Origin: Rhizobium sp. AC27/96 | Lineage (GTDB): Bacteria > Pseudomonadota > Alphaproteobacteria > Rhizobiales > Rhizobiaceae | Length of the DNA: 64,000 nucleotides | Direction of reading: 5' to 3' | Assembly: GCF_001692325.1 (NCBI RefSeq) | Contig: NZ_LXKN01000001.1 | Coordinates: 372,001-436,000, forward strand | Shown here: piece by piece, positions 1-7,496 of the stretch | Position numbering within the stretch: position 1 is the stretch's first letter | Layout of the letters: every line of letters starts with the position of its first letter | The notes under the pieces: generated by a model | Seen by the model: the letters and a program-made list of their open reading frames with translations, nothing else | Database searches by the model: none | Told to the model about the DNA's origin: nothing | Position numbers and translations under genes: made by a program

Positions 1-956
1 GCATCTGCGACGCATATGGTGCTGGCTACTTCTTCATTCCAGGCACCGAAACCTGCCTCAAGGTCGGCGGTCAGGTCCGTACCGAAGGCGGTTGGTACAA
101 CGCTTACAAGGCTGGCCAGGACGAAAGCGCCCGTGGCACCTACTGGCATACCCGCGCCGAGCTGAGAATTTCGACCGCATCGGACACCGAATACGGCCCG
201 CTGAAGACCTCCACGGTCTATCGTTGGGACTGGAATGACGGCGGCGCAACCACCAGCAAGCTGCTCTGGGCTAACATCAGCCTCGGTGGTTTCCTCGTTG
301 GTAAGAACGATTCGGTCTATTCGACCTTCCTCGGCTACGCCGGCGACGTCATCAACGACGACGTGATCGAATACGGTATCAACGGTACCGACGAACTGAA
401 CCAGCTCACCTACACCTATGATGCTGGCAACGGCTTCACCGCAGTCATCTCGCTGGAAGATTCCAATTCCGGCACGGGTGCCAAGGGTGCAAACGGCGAA
501 GACAGCTCTGACCACTACGCTCCGGACGTTGTCGCCGGTGCTGGCTACAAGGCCGGTGCCTGGCAGTTCCGCGTCGTAGGCGGCTACGACTCGATCGTTG
601 AAGAAGGCGCAGTCAAGGCTCGCATCGATGCCGACTTCGGCGTTCTCTCCGCGTTCATCATGGGCGGCTACAACACCGACGGCAGCAAGCTCAACAAGTA
701 CGCTGGTGCTGGTGGTGCTGGTATCGGCTGGGGTGACTGGGCTCTCTGGGGCGGCGCAAGCGTTCCGATCAACGAAAAGCTCAAGTGGAACGTTCAGCTC
801 GCTTATGACGACCTGAAGACCTTCTCCGCTACGACGAACCTCAAGTTCAACCCGGTCAAGGACCTGCTCGTAGAGCCGGAAGTGACCTACACGAACTATG
901 ACTCCGTCAACAAAGACACCTGGGCCGGCATCCTTCGCTTCCAGCGCGTATTCTAA
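1..956 (+). CDS. Outer-membrane porin, Omp2b/RopA family (5' truncated)
   Basis: The gene is open from the first bases (frame of position 3) to TAA at 954-956, so the signal peptide and first strands lie outside the window. The visible part is rich in Gly, Tyr, Trp and Asp, with alternating beta-strand patterns and repeated Gly-Gly-Tyr turns. It ends in an aromatic residue (RFQRVF), the usual outer-membrane insertion signal. The stretch with ICDAYGAGYFFIPGTETCLK matches the start of the mature barrel in Porin_2 proteins of Rhizobiales (Omp2b, RopA). Such porins form trimeric diffusion channels for small hydrophilic solutes. Which of the usual several rhizobial paralogues this is cannot be told. 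A strong hairpin terminator follows at once. Confidence 0.9.
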   Translation, partial: ICDAYGAGYFFIPGTETCLKVGGQVRTEGGWYNAYKAGQDESARGTYWHTRAELRISTASDTEYGPLKTSTVYRWDWNDGGATTSKLLWANISLGGFLVGKNDSVYSTFLGYAGDVINDDVIEYGINGTDELNQLTYTYDAGNGFTAVISLEDSNSGTGAKGANGEDSSDHYAPDVVAGAGYKAGAWQFRVVGGYDSIVEEGAVKARIDADFGVLSAFIMGGYNTDGSKLNKYAGAGGAGIGWGDWALWGGASVPINEKLKWNVQLAYDDLKTFSATTNLKFNPVKDLLVEPEVTYTNYDSVNKDTWAGILRFQRVF

Positions 957-1017
957 TTCGGTTCACCGAATCAGATTGCATAGATTTTCTGATCTGACCT
1001 CCGATCAGATAAAAACT

Positions 1018-1049
1018 GGCCCGGTTCTCCCAACCGGGCCTTTCCTTTT
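1018..1049 (+). terminator. Intrinsic terminator of the porin gene
   Basis: The perfect stem GGCCCGGTT / AACCGGGCC has a 5-base loop and is followed by TTTCCTTTT. It lies about 60 bases after the porin stop codon, as expected for a highly expressed single gene. Confidence 0.85.
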
Positions 1050-1052
1050 GTC

Positions 1053-1157
1053 CAGAGCATTTCCGCTATTTCTTCGAATAGCGAAAACGCTCTATCTTCT
1101 TGTTTCTTTACGTATTCCTGCCGGAAAACCGCTGTGCAATATTCTTGGAAGTGCGCC
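1053..1157 (-). repeat. RIME-like rhizobial intergenic repeat, copy 1
   Basis: In reverse orientation this matches the element at 2146-2248 over its whole length: the end hairpin (AGAGCGTTTTCG with its partner), the TTTACGTATTCC block and the CGGAAAACCGC block. The copy has diverged at many positions. It fills the gap between the porin terminator and the 3' end of the hydrolase gene. Confidence 0.75.
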
Positions 1158-1169
1158 AGGCTTGAGCCG

Positions 1170-2063
1170 TCAAGCTGCCGAAAGAAACGAGTGAATTGCA
1201 TCCGGAATGTCGCCGAGATGCAGGATGGGAGCATGTCCCTGTCCAGCGATCACCTTGATGGTCGCTCCTGGATGGCGCAGCGCCATTTCGTCCGTCGTGG
1301 CGGCGGTCAGCAGCTTTGAATTCTCACCGCGAATCACCATCAGCGGAATGTCCTTGAAGCCCTCGAACTGCGCCCAAAGGTCCGGAAGCGGCGCCTCAAG
1401 GTCGAGTGCCTGCATCTGCGCGGCGATGGCAGGATCGTAATCGGCAATAGGTTTGCCATTCTCGAAAGCGTAAATTGCCCGCGCCATGTCCTGCCAATCC
1501 TCGTCGCCGAGTGCGGTAAAGGCGCTGCCATGATTTTCCCGCAGGATGTTGACCGCATCATCCCGATCGGCGGGTTTCCTGTCACGGTTCAGATAGTCGC
1601 GAATGTCGGTAAGCCCGACCTTCTCGAGGACAGGGCCAATATCATTGAGAATGACCGCTTTCAGAATATCCGGACGGCTCGCCGCCAGCACATGCAGGAC
1701 GAGACCGCCGCGTGATGTGCCGATGAAGCTGGCCTGTGGGATACCAAGCGCGGCACAGATGGTCAGAACGTCTTGGGCTTCGACGGCGAGATTGTAGTGG
1801 GATTTATCCGCATCGCGTTCGGACCGGCCACGCCCACGGGCGTCGAGCGTGATCACTCTGTAAGGCGTGGTCGGGTGCTGCGACAGCAGCAGCGCCAATT
1901 GATGAAAATCCCGCGAATTGCGGGTAAGGCCCGGCAGGCAGATGACGGGTGGCCGCGCTCGCGTTGCTGTTTCATCGCCTGTGTAGTCTCGAACATAGAG
2001 CTTTAGCCCGTCCTGGGCTGGTATCGTTCGAGCAAGGAAGCCGCTTTCGTCGTCGCTGCGCAT
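1170..2063 (-). CDS. Alpha/beta-fold hydrolase
   Basis: A 297-residue protein with the alpha/beta hydrolase layout. It has an oxyanion-region strand (PPVICLPGLT), a DARGRGRS turn typical of epoxide-hydrolase and haloperoxidase-like members, the nucleophile elbow GTSRGG (G-x-S-x-G), and a late GQGHAP histidine. A catalytic Ser/Asp/His triad is therefore probable. The substrate cannot be inferred. It is a single gene on the minus strand between two RIME-like repeats, so it is probably transcribed alone. The ATG at 2063 gives a full-length N-terminus. The MRSDDES leader has no signal peptide, which points to a cytoplasmic enzyme. Confidence 0.88.
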   Translation of the reverse strand: MRSDDESGFLARTIPAQDGLKLYVRDYTGDETATRARPPVICLPGLTRNSRDFHQLALLLSQHPTTPYRVITLDARGRGRSERDADKSHYNLAVEAQDVLTICAALGIPQASFIGTSRGGLVLHVLAASRPDILKAVILNDIGPVLEKVGLTDIRDYLNRDRKPADRDDAVNILRENHGSAFTALGDEDWQDMARAIYAFENGKPIADYDPAIAAQMQALDLEAPLPDLWAQFEGFKDIPLMVIRGENSKLLTAATTDEMALRHPGATIKVIAGQGHAPILHLGDIPDAIHSFLSAA

Positions 2064-2145
2064 ACATCGTGCCTCGTGCTTGGAATATCACTCGGGATGT
2101 AACGTCATTTCGACAGCATGCACAACCGCGGTTGAGGCTGCCGTC

Positions 2146-2248
2146 TAGAGCATTTCCAGGAAGAGTGCGCGGCGGTTTTCCGCCCGGAATGCGTAAAAAC
2201 AAAGAGATAGGGCGCTTTCGCGATTCGAAGAAAAGCGAAAATGCTCTA
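2146..2248. repeat. RIME-like rhizobial intergenic repeat, copy 2 (complete)
   Basis: A 103-base element bounded by TAGAGCATTT and its inverted counterpart AAATGCTCTA. Inside are a GGCGGTTTTCCGCC dyad and a second hairpin, TTTTCGCTTTTC paired with GATTCGAAG. It closely resembles the palindromic RIME elements described in Rhizobium and Sinorhizobium intergenic DNA. Its last three bases on the minus strand (2248-2246) are the TAG stop codon of the lytic transglycosylase. Confidence 0.85.
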
Positions 2249-4312
2249 GCCGCGACCGTTGACGAGATCGTGCACGATATCGGCCTTCTGGCCGAGGCGC
2301 GTCTTGTAGACCTGATAGTTCTCCATCACCCGTTGCACATAATTGCGTGTCTCGGGGAAGGGGATGCGCTCGATCCAGTCGATGACCTCGTCGATCGACT
2401 TGCCGCGCGGGTCGCCATAGCGGCTGATCCATTCCGGCACCTTGTTCGGGCCGGCATTGTAGGCGATGAAGGTAAGGATGTAAGAACCGCCGAAGGTGTC
2501 GATCTGCTCGCCGAGATAATGGGCGCCGAGCGTAGCATTATAGCCGGCATCCTGTGTCAGCTTCTCGGCGGAGTAAGCCATGCCGTGCCGCCCGGCAACC
2601 GCCTTGGCCGTCTTCGGCAGCAATTGCAGCAGGCCGCGTGCGTTGGCCGAAGACACCGCCGCCGGATTGAAGGCGCTCTCCTGCCGAGCGATGGCATAGG
2701 CAAGGGCCTTGCCGGAGCCGGAAATATTGGCGTTGGCCGGAATGACGCCGATCGGGAAGGCAAGCGCCGCCACGTCGACGCCGCGACCATAGGCGATCTT
2801 GCCGATCTGCAACGAGAGCTGATGGTTGCCGGAGCGCTCTGCGCGAGCCGCCAGCATGGCGATCTCGCCAGGGCTCTCCAATTGCTTCGCCAGTGCACGA
2901 TAGAGCGCCTCGGCACGCCAGCCATGTCCGGCTGCCTCCAGGCGCGATATGGCCTGCACAGCCTCGCGTGCCTGGAATCGCTGCCTATCCTGAGCTGACG
3001 GCGATGGATAGGTGACATCAAGCATCCTGCGGCCGAGCTTTTCGGCCGCGAGCTGGCCGTAGAATGTGCTCGGATAGGAGGCGGCCTTGGCATAGAGGTC
3101 GGCGGCTTTTCCGGGGCCGCCCGCGTCGGCCGCACGACCTAGCCAATACCAGGCGCGCGACTGTGAGATCGGCCCGTTCGACACCTGAAGGATCTTGCGG
3201 AAATGCGCCGCGGCGGTCGCGCCGTCCTTGAGGCCACGTAGTGCATACCATCCGGCATGGAACTCGGCTTCGCCAATATCCTGCGGGCTTTCGGCGACAT
3301 TGGCATCGACAACGCGATAGGCGTCGCTGAAATCGCCCTGGTCCACCAGGCCGCGGCTGACGATGCGCTGCTCGTTCCACCATTGCCCGGGGTTGACGAG
3401 CACGCTGCGGTCGCGCGGCATCTGCGCCAGAAGTCTGGCGGCGTCGTCATATCTGTCTTGGCGGCGCAGGTTTTCGATCCGCATGAAGAGGTAGGCGGGA
3501 TCCTTGCGCCATTGCGCATCCATGGATGCGATCAGCGCATCTGCCTTGCCGGAACGATCATTGACCGCTGCCCAGGCCTTGTAGAGCGATTGTGCCTTGC
3601 CAAGGTCACCGAAACGTTTCGCCTGTGCCGTGCGATCGCGATAAAGCAGATAGTCCATGCGGGCCTTGTGATCGGCGGGCGAAAGCAGGCTTGAGAATTC
3701 CGCGAGGATCTTGTCTTCGAGCGGCTTGTCCAGGGGTTCGTTGCGCCAGATCTTGCGGATCAATTTCGCAGCCGGCGCCGATGAGCCGCGTGCCATCAGG
3801 GCGCGCGAAAGGATTATAGAGCCTTCCACGGTTTCCGGCTGGGTGCTGCCGAATGCGGCAAGGACCTGATCCGTCGGCGGATTTTCGGCGTAAAGGGCTC
3901 GCTCCGAGTTGGCTCGCAGGCTGCCAAGCCCGGGCCAGCCCACAAGCTCGCTTGCGGCAGCTGCTATTTCACCCGAGGGGACACCGGCCTGGCCCGAAGT
4001 TGCGATCGCCCAGGTCAGGATATGGCGATCAAGCGTACCGTCGGTCATACTGTTGCGAACAGCGATCGCCTGCATCGGATTCTTGTTGGAAAGTGCGTCG
4101 AGACCAGCCTTCAGGTCGCTGCTCACGGGCGCCACCGTGGAGCCGAGCGGGATCGCGGCAGTGCTCATCGGGTCCGGCACCACCATGGCCACATCGGCAT
4201 CACTGCGGGCTGTCGTCTGTCTACCGGGAAGCTGCGAGGCAAACGCGCCCCACGCGACCGCCAAGCCGACAACGGTCCAGATCGTCACAGGTTTCTTCAT
4301 CCGGCTACTCAC
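2246..4312 (-). CDS. Soluble lytic murein transglycosylase (Slt family)
   Basis: A 688-residue exported protein. A basic N-terminus and hydrophobic stretch (from MKKPVTIW to AFASQLPG) form a signal peptide. A long alpha-superhelical, repeat-like region (roughly residues 60-490) follows. The C-terminal catalytic SLT domain has AIARQESAFNPAAVS, whose Glu is the general acid, then GLLQLLPKTA and AYNAGPNKVPEW. The family cleaves the MurNAc-GlcNAc bond of periplasmic peptidoglycan with formation of 1,6-anhydro-MurNAc. The first in-frame start is GTG at 4312; ATG at 4300 would remove only four residues and is an equally good choice. The gene is divergent from dapA. The stop codon lies inside a RIME-like repeat. 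Confidence 0.93.
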   Translation of the reverse strand: MSSRMKKPVTIWTVVGLAVAWGAFASQLPGRQTTARSDADVAMVVPDPMSTAAIPLGSTVAPVSSDLKAGLDALSNKNPMQAIAVRNSMTDGTLDRHILTWAIATSGQAGVPSGEIAAAASELVGWPGLGSLRANSERALYAENPPTDQVLAAFGSTQPETVEGSIILSRALMARGSSAPAAKLIRKIWRNEPLDKPLEDKILAEFSSLLSPADHKARMDYLLYRDRTAQAKRFGDLGKAQSLYKAWAAVNDRSGKADALIASMDAQWRKDPAYLFMRIENLRRQDRYDDAARLLAQMPRDRSVLVNPGQWWNEQRIVSRGLVDQGDFSDAYRVVDANVAESPQDIGEAEFHAGWYALRGLKDGATAAAHFRKILQVSNGPISQSRAWYWLGRAADAGGPGKAADLYAKAASYPSTFYGQLAAEKLGRRMLDVTYPSPSAQDRQRFQAREAVQAISRLEAAGHGWRAEALYRALAKQLESPGEIAMLAARAERSGNHQLSLQIGKIAYGRGVDVAALAFPIGVIPANANISGSGKALAYAIARQESAFNPAAVSSANARGLLQLLPKTAKAVAGRHGMAYSAEKLTQDAGYNATLGAHYLGEQIDTFGGSYILTFIAYNAGPNKVPEWISRYGDPRGKSIDEVIDWIERIPFPETRNYVQRVMENYQVYKTRLGQKADIVHDLVNGRG

Positions 4313-4517
4313 AAAACAATCAGGCCCTTTCCATTTGCCAAATGCTATATTAACGAAACCTTACCGGTGCTTCGAATTTCAATCAATTATCATATCGGAA
4401 ACTGATGCTCACCGTTCAAAGCGTGCTTGTCGCCAGCAAGACGGCGCTTTATGGTGCGCGGATTCATAACCATGGATTGCGGCTGAAGCATGAAGGCTAT
4501 GCCGCTAGGAGACTTGC

Positions 4518-5402
4518 ATGTTCCAGGGGTCCATTCCCGCTCTCGTTACGCCCTTTACTGATGCCGGCAAGGTGGATGAAGCTTCGTTCGCATCCCATGT
4601 CGAGTGGCAGATAAAAGAGGGTAGCCGCGGTCTGGTGCCTGTGGGCACGACCGGTGAATCGCCGACCCTGTCGCATGACGAGCACAAGCGTGTCGTCGAG
4701 CTCTCCATCGAAGTGGCGAACAAGCGCGTTCCTGTTATGGCCGGTGCGGGCTCGAACAATACGCGCGAAGCGATCGAGCTTGCCCAGCATGCCGAGAAGG
4801 TCGGAGCCAATGCTGTGCTGGTGGTTACTCCATATTACAACAAGCCGACGCAGAAGGGCCTGTACGCTCATTTCGCAGCTGTCGCGGAAGCCGTGAAGCT
4901 GCCAATCTATATCTACAATATTCCGGGTCGTTCGGTTGTGGACATGACGCCGGAGACCATGGGCGCGCTCGCGAAGGCCCATGCCAATATCGTCGGCGTC
5001 AAGGATGCCACCGGCAAGATCGAGCGCGTTTCAGAACAGCGCATTACCTGCGGTCGTGATTTCCGCCAGCTGTCCGGCGAAGACGCGACGGCGCTCGGCT
5101 TCAATGCGCATGGCGGTATCGGATGCATTTCCGTGACGGCCAATGTCGCTCCGCGCCTCTGTGCGGAGTTCCAGGCGGCAACGCTTGCGGGTGATTATGC
5201 CAAGGCCCTGGAATATCAGGACCGCTTGATGCCGCTGCACAAGGCGATCTTTATCGAGCCCGGCCTCTGTGGCGCCAAGTACGGCCTTTCGCGCCTTGGC
5301 CGCATGAGCCGCAATGTACGTTCGCCGCTTTTGTCGACCCTGGAGCCGGGCACGGAAGCTGCAATCGATGCGGCGCTGCGCCATGCTGGTCTGCTGAACT
5401 GA
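4518..5402 (+). CDS. dapA: 4-hydroxy-tetrahydrodipicolinate synthase
   Basis: This 294-residue cytoplasmic aldolase condenses pyruvate with aspartate semialdehyde, the first committed step to diaminopimelate and lysine. It has the TIM-barrel signature [11 protein letters not shown] (about residues 40-50, with the Thr pair that binds pyruvate), [10 protein letters not shown], the catalytic Tyr in IYNIPGR (Y133) and the Schiff-base lysine in GVKDATG (K162). Length is normal. The ATG at 4518 is preceded by AGGAGACTTGC, a good ribosome-binding site. smpB follows after a hairpin terminator, the usual rhizobial gene order. The product also feeds peptidoglycan synthesis. Confidence 0.98.
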   Translation: MFQGSIPALVTPFTDAGKVDEASFASHVEWQIKEGSRGLVPVGTTGESPTLSHDEHKRVVELSIEVANKRVPVMAGAGSNNTREAIELAQHAEKVGANAVLVVTPYYNKPTQKGLYAHFAAVAEAVKLPIYIYNIPGRSVVDMTPETMGALAKAHANIVGVKDATGKIERVSEQRITCGRDFRQLSGEDATALGFNAHGGIGCISVTANVAPRLCAEFQAATLAGDYAKALEYQDRLMPLHKAIFIEPGLCGAKYGLSRLGRMSRNVRSPLLSTLEPGTEAAIDAALRHAGLLN

Positions 5403-5436
5403 CGACAGGCAAGCGTACCGGGGAAACTCTCTATAA

Positions 5437-5476
5437 GACCGCTCTCTCTTCACAAGGAGGGCGGTCTCGCTTATTT
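5437..5476 (+). terminator. Intrinsic terminator after dapA
   Basis: The stem GACCGCTCTC / GAGGGCGGTC (one mismatch in ten pairs) has a 10-base loop and is followed by TCGCTTATTT. It separates dapA from smpB. Confidence 0.7.
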
Positions 5477-5540
5477 AAGGTGCAGGAATTTGGCGCGCCG
5501 ACGGCTGCCGCCGGAATGAACCAAGAAAAGAAGAAGAATC

Positions 5541-6020
5541 ATGGCCCCCAAAGGCAGCCAACGCGTCGTGAAGAAGATCGTGGCGGAAAACCGCAAGGCA
5601 CGCTTCAACTACGAGATCATCGATACCTATGAGGCCGGGCTCGTGCTGATGGGCACGGAGGTCAAGTCGTTGCGCGAAGGCAAGGCTAACATCGCCGAAT
5701 CCTACGCTTCCGACGAAGGCGGCGAGATCTGGCTCATCAATTCCTATTTGCCGGAATATCTGCAGGCGAACCGCTTCAATCACGAGCCGCGCCGGCGCCG
5801 TAAACTATTGCTTTCCAGCCGCGAAATCGGCCGGTTGCGGTCTGCCATCAATCGCGAGGGCATGACGTTGGTGCCGTTGAAGATCTATTTCAACGACAAT
5901 GGCCGTGCGAAGCTTGAGCTGGCACTCGCCAAGGGTAAGAAACTCCACGACAAGCGCGAGTCCGAAAAAGAGCGTGACTGGAACCGGCAAAAGAGCCGGC
6001 TGCTGAAAGATAACCGCTAG
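5541..6020 (+). CDS. smpB: SsrA-binding protein SmpB
   Basis: A 159-residue RNA-binding protein that delivers tmRNA to stalled ribosomes for trans-translation. It has the family pattern: [15 protein letters not shown] near the N-terminus, the [14 protein letters not shown] segment, the RRRKLLLS block and a basic C-terminal tail ([16 protein letters not shown]) that inserts into the mRNA channel. Length is standard. The start at ATG 5541 lies after a purine-rich AAGAAAAGAAGAAG stretch. The stop codon TAG (6018-6020) is also the first three bases of a RIME-like repeat. The tmRNA gene itself is not seen in this window. Confidence 0.97.
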   Translation: MAPKGSQRVVKKIVAENRKARFNYEIIDTYEAGLVLMGTEVKSLREGKANIAESYASDEGGEIWLINSYLPEYLQANRFNHEPRRRRKLLLSSREIGRLRSAINREGMTLVPLKIYFNDNGRAKLELALAKGKKLHDKRESEKERDWNRQKSRLLKDNR

Positions 6021-6084
6021 AGCATTTCCAGGAAAAGTGCGCAGCGGTTTTCCGTCCGGAAATGCGTAAAAACAAAGAGATAGA
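6018..6084. repeat. RIME-like rhizobial intergenic repeat, copy 3 (partial)
   Basis: It matches the first two thirds of the copy at 2146-2248 with few differences: TAGAGCATTTCC, GCAGCGGTTTTCCGTCCGG, TGCGTAAAAACAAAGAGATAGAGC. The terminal hairpin half is missing. Its first three bases are the smpB stop codon. Confidence 0.8.
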
Positions 6085-6106
6085 GCCGAAAGCCTTCGGC
6101 TTTATT
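6084..6106 (+). terminator. Terminator of smpB
   Basis: The stem AGCCGAA / TTCGGCT has a 4-base loop and is followed by TTATT. It lies at the end of the repeat and overlaps the 3' end of the convergent NYN gene, so it could serve as terminator for smpB. Confidence 0.55.
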
Positions 6107-6683
6107 CGCTGTCCGCTTCCGCGTGACTGACCTCTGCCGATCGGTGTGGCCGCTCGGAGGGCTCGCGGCCGATTTCGGCTTTCAGCGACACAAGGTCGAT
6201 GAAATGGTCGGCCTGCCGGCGCAGATCGTCGGCGATCATCGGCGGTTGGGTTGCCATGGTCGAAATCACCGAAACCTTGCGTCCGCGCCGCTGCAGCGCT
6301 TCGACCAACGTGGTGAAATCGCCATCGCCGGAGAAAATCACCAGATGGTCGACGGTTTCGGACTGTTCCATGGCATCGATCGCCAGCTCGATGTCCATGT
6401 TGCCCTTGATCTTGCGGCGTCCCATGGAGTCGGTGAATTCCTTGGCCGGCTTGGTGACGACCTTGTAACCGTTATAGTCGAGCCAGTCGATCAACGGGCG
6501 GATCGACGAATATTCCTGATCTTCGATAAGGGCCGTATAGTAATAGGCGCGCAGCAGATAGCCGCGCTTCTGGAAGGCTTTCAGGAGTTTGCGGTAGTCA
6601 ATATCGAAGCCGAGGCTCTTGGATGCAGCGTAGAGGTTGGCGCCGTCTATAAAAAGTGCAATTTTCTCGCGTGGGTCAAACAT
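6102..6683 (-). CDS. NYN-domain (LabA/DUF88 type) protein
   Basis: A 193-residue protein of the PIN-like NYN superfamily. Acidic residues in FIDGANLY (Asp13), KGNMDIELAIDAM and FSGDGDFTTLVEAL form the expected metal-binding cluster of a nuclease fold. The last of these motifs is diagnostic of the LabA/DUF88 group. Members are thought to act on RNA, but no substrate can be assigned here. It is transcribed alone, convergent with smpB and divergent from rpoZ. The final 25 residues are polar and variable. The start at 6683 gives the canonical MFDPREKIALFIDGAN N-terminus. Confidence 0.88.
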   Translation of the reverse strand: MFDPREKIALFIDGANLYAASKSLGFDIDYRKLLKAFQKRGYLLRAYYYTALIEDQEYSSIRPLIDWLDYNGYKVVTKPAKEFTDSMGRRKIKGNMDIELAIDAMEQSETVDHLVIFSGDGDFTTLVEALQRRGRKVSVISTMATQPPMIADDLRRQADHFIDLVSLKAEIGREPSERPHRSAEVSHAEADSE

Positions 6684-6994
6684 CGCTTACATATCCACTG
6701 TTACAAAAACGTAATATCTTTATTCAAAGTTCAGCTAAAACAATGCCTTATGCTGCAGTGCAGAATAATTCGTATTACTTTATGAACTATTCATATAACC
6801 GAGACTTAGGGCACGAAAGGTGATATTCCAAGCAACCTAAGATAGAATTCATCGCTTGTCGCGGAGAATTTTAGCACTTTTCCCGACGGTGCGTAGGCGC
6901 TCAAACAGGAAAAACTTGAATTTGCCATCGTTTGCTTGTATCGGCGTGCTACTCCGAGACATGATGACGACATCACGACCGCAAAGGACAGGCA
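6684..6994. other. AT-rich divergent intergenic region between the NYN gene and rpoZ
   Basis: These 311 bases are clearly richer in A+T than their surroundings. They must hold the promoters for the minus-strand NYN gene and for rpoZ. No convincing ORF, tRNA or strong hairpin is seen. The region between 6800 and 6960 contains several short GC-rich patches but no stem I can defend, so a small RNA cannot be claimed or excluded. Confidence 0.5.
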
Positions 6995-7396
6995 ATGGCC
7001 CGTGTCACAGTAGAAGATTGCATTGATAAAGTTGAGAACCGGTTCGAGCTCGTATTGCTCGCCAGCCACCGCGCTCGCCTGATTTCGCAAGGGTCCTCGA
7101 TCACGATCGACCGTGACAACGACAAGAACCCTGTTGTCGCCCTGCGCGAAATCGCCGATGAGACGCTGTCACCAGACGATCTCAAGGAAGACCTGATCCA
7201 TTCGCTGCAGAAGCATGTCGAAATCGATGAGCCCGAGCCCGATCCGGCAAGCCTTCTTGCCGCCGGCGGTGCGTCTGCCTCGAGCGACGAAGAAGAAGAT
7301 GCTCCGGAAGCCGTTACTTTCGACCAGATGTCGGAAGAAGAACTGCTGGCCGGCATCGAAGGCCTGGTTCCGCCGGAAAAAAGCGACGATTACTGA
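6995..7396 (+). CDS. rpoZ: RNA polymerase omega subunit
   Basis: A 133-residue protein that binds the beta' subunit and helps assemble RNA polymerase. It starts with [19 protein letters not shown] and has the [10 protein letters not shown] and [11 protein letters not shown] motifs of the family. The C-terminal third is acidic (a Ser/Asp/Glu-rich stretch, then [15 protein letters not shown]), as in other rhizobial omega proteins, which are longer than the E. coli one. It stands directly before rsh, as in most proteobacteria, but an intrinsic terminator separates the two. Confidence 0.96.
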   Translation: MARVTVEDCIDKVENRFELVLLASHRARLISQGSSITIDRDNDKNPVVALREIADETLSPDDLKEDLIHSLQKHVEIDEPEPDPASLLAAGGASASSDEEEDAPEAVTFDQMSEEELLAGIEGLVPPEKSDDY

Positions 7397-7445
7397 TCGT
7401 CGAGCTTGATGCTCCGGTCAGGAGCGATATGATGAGGGGATACGT

Positions 7446-7479
7446 GCGCCGGTCATATGACTGGCGCGCTTTTGTTTTT
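7446..7479 (+). terminator. Intrinsic terminator between rpoZ and rsh
   Basis: The stem GCGCCGGTCA / TGACTGGCGC (one G-T wobble) has a two-base apex and is followed by GCTTTTGTTTTTG. It is strong enough to end rpoZ transcripts, so rsh may depend on readthrough or on its own promoter close to the start. Confidence 0.8.
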
Positions 7480-7496
7480 GCGGGAGTAGCTTTGGA

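Noticed and set aside
6684..6994. Possible tmRNA or other stable RNA near smpB
   Set aside because: No tag-peptide reading frame, acceptor-stem pair or conserved tmRNA element could be found in this AT-rich gap.
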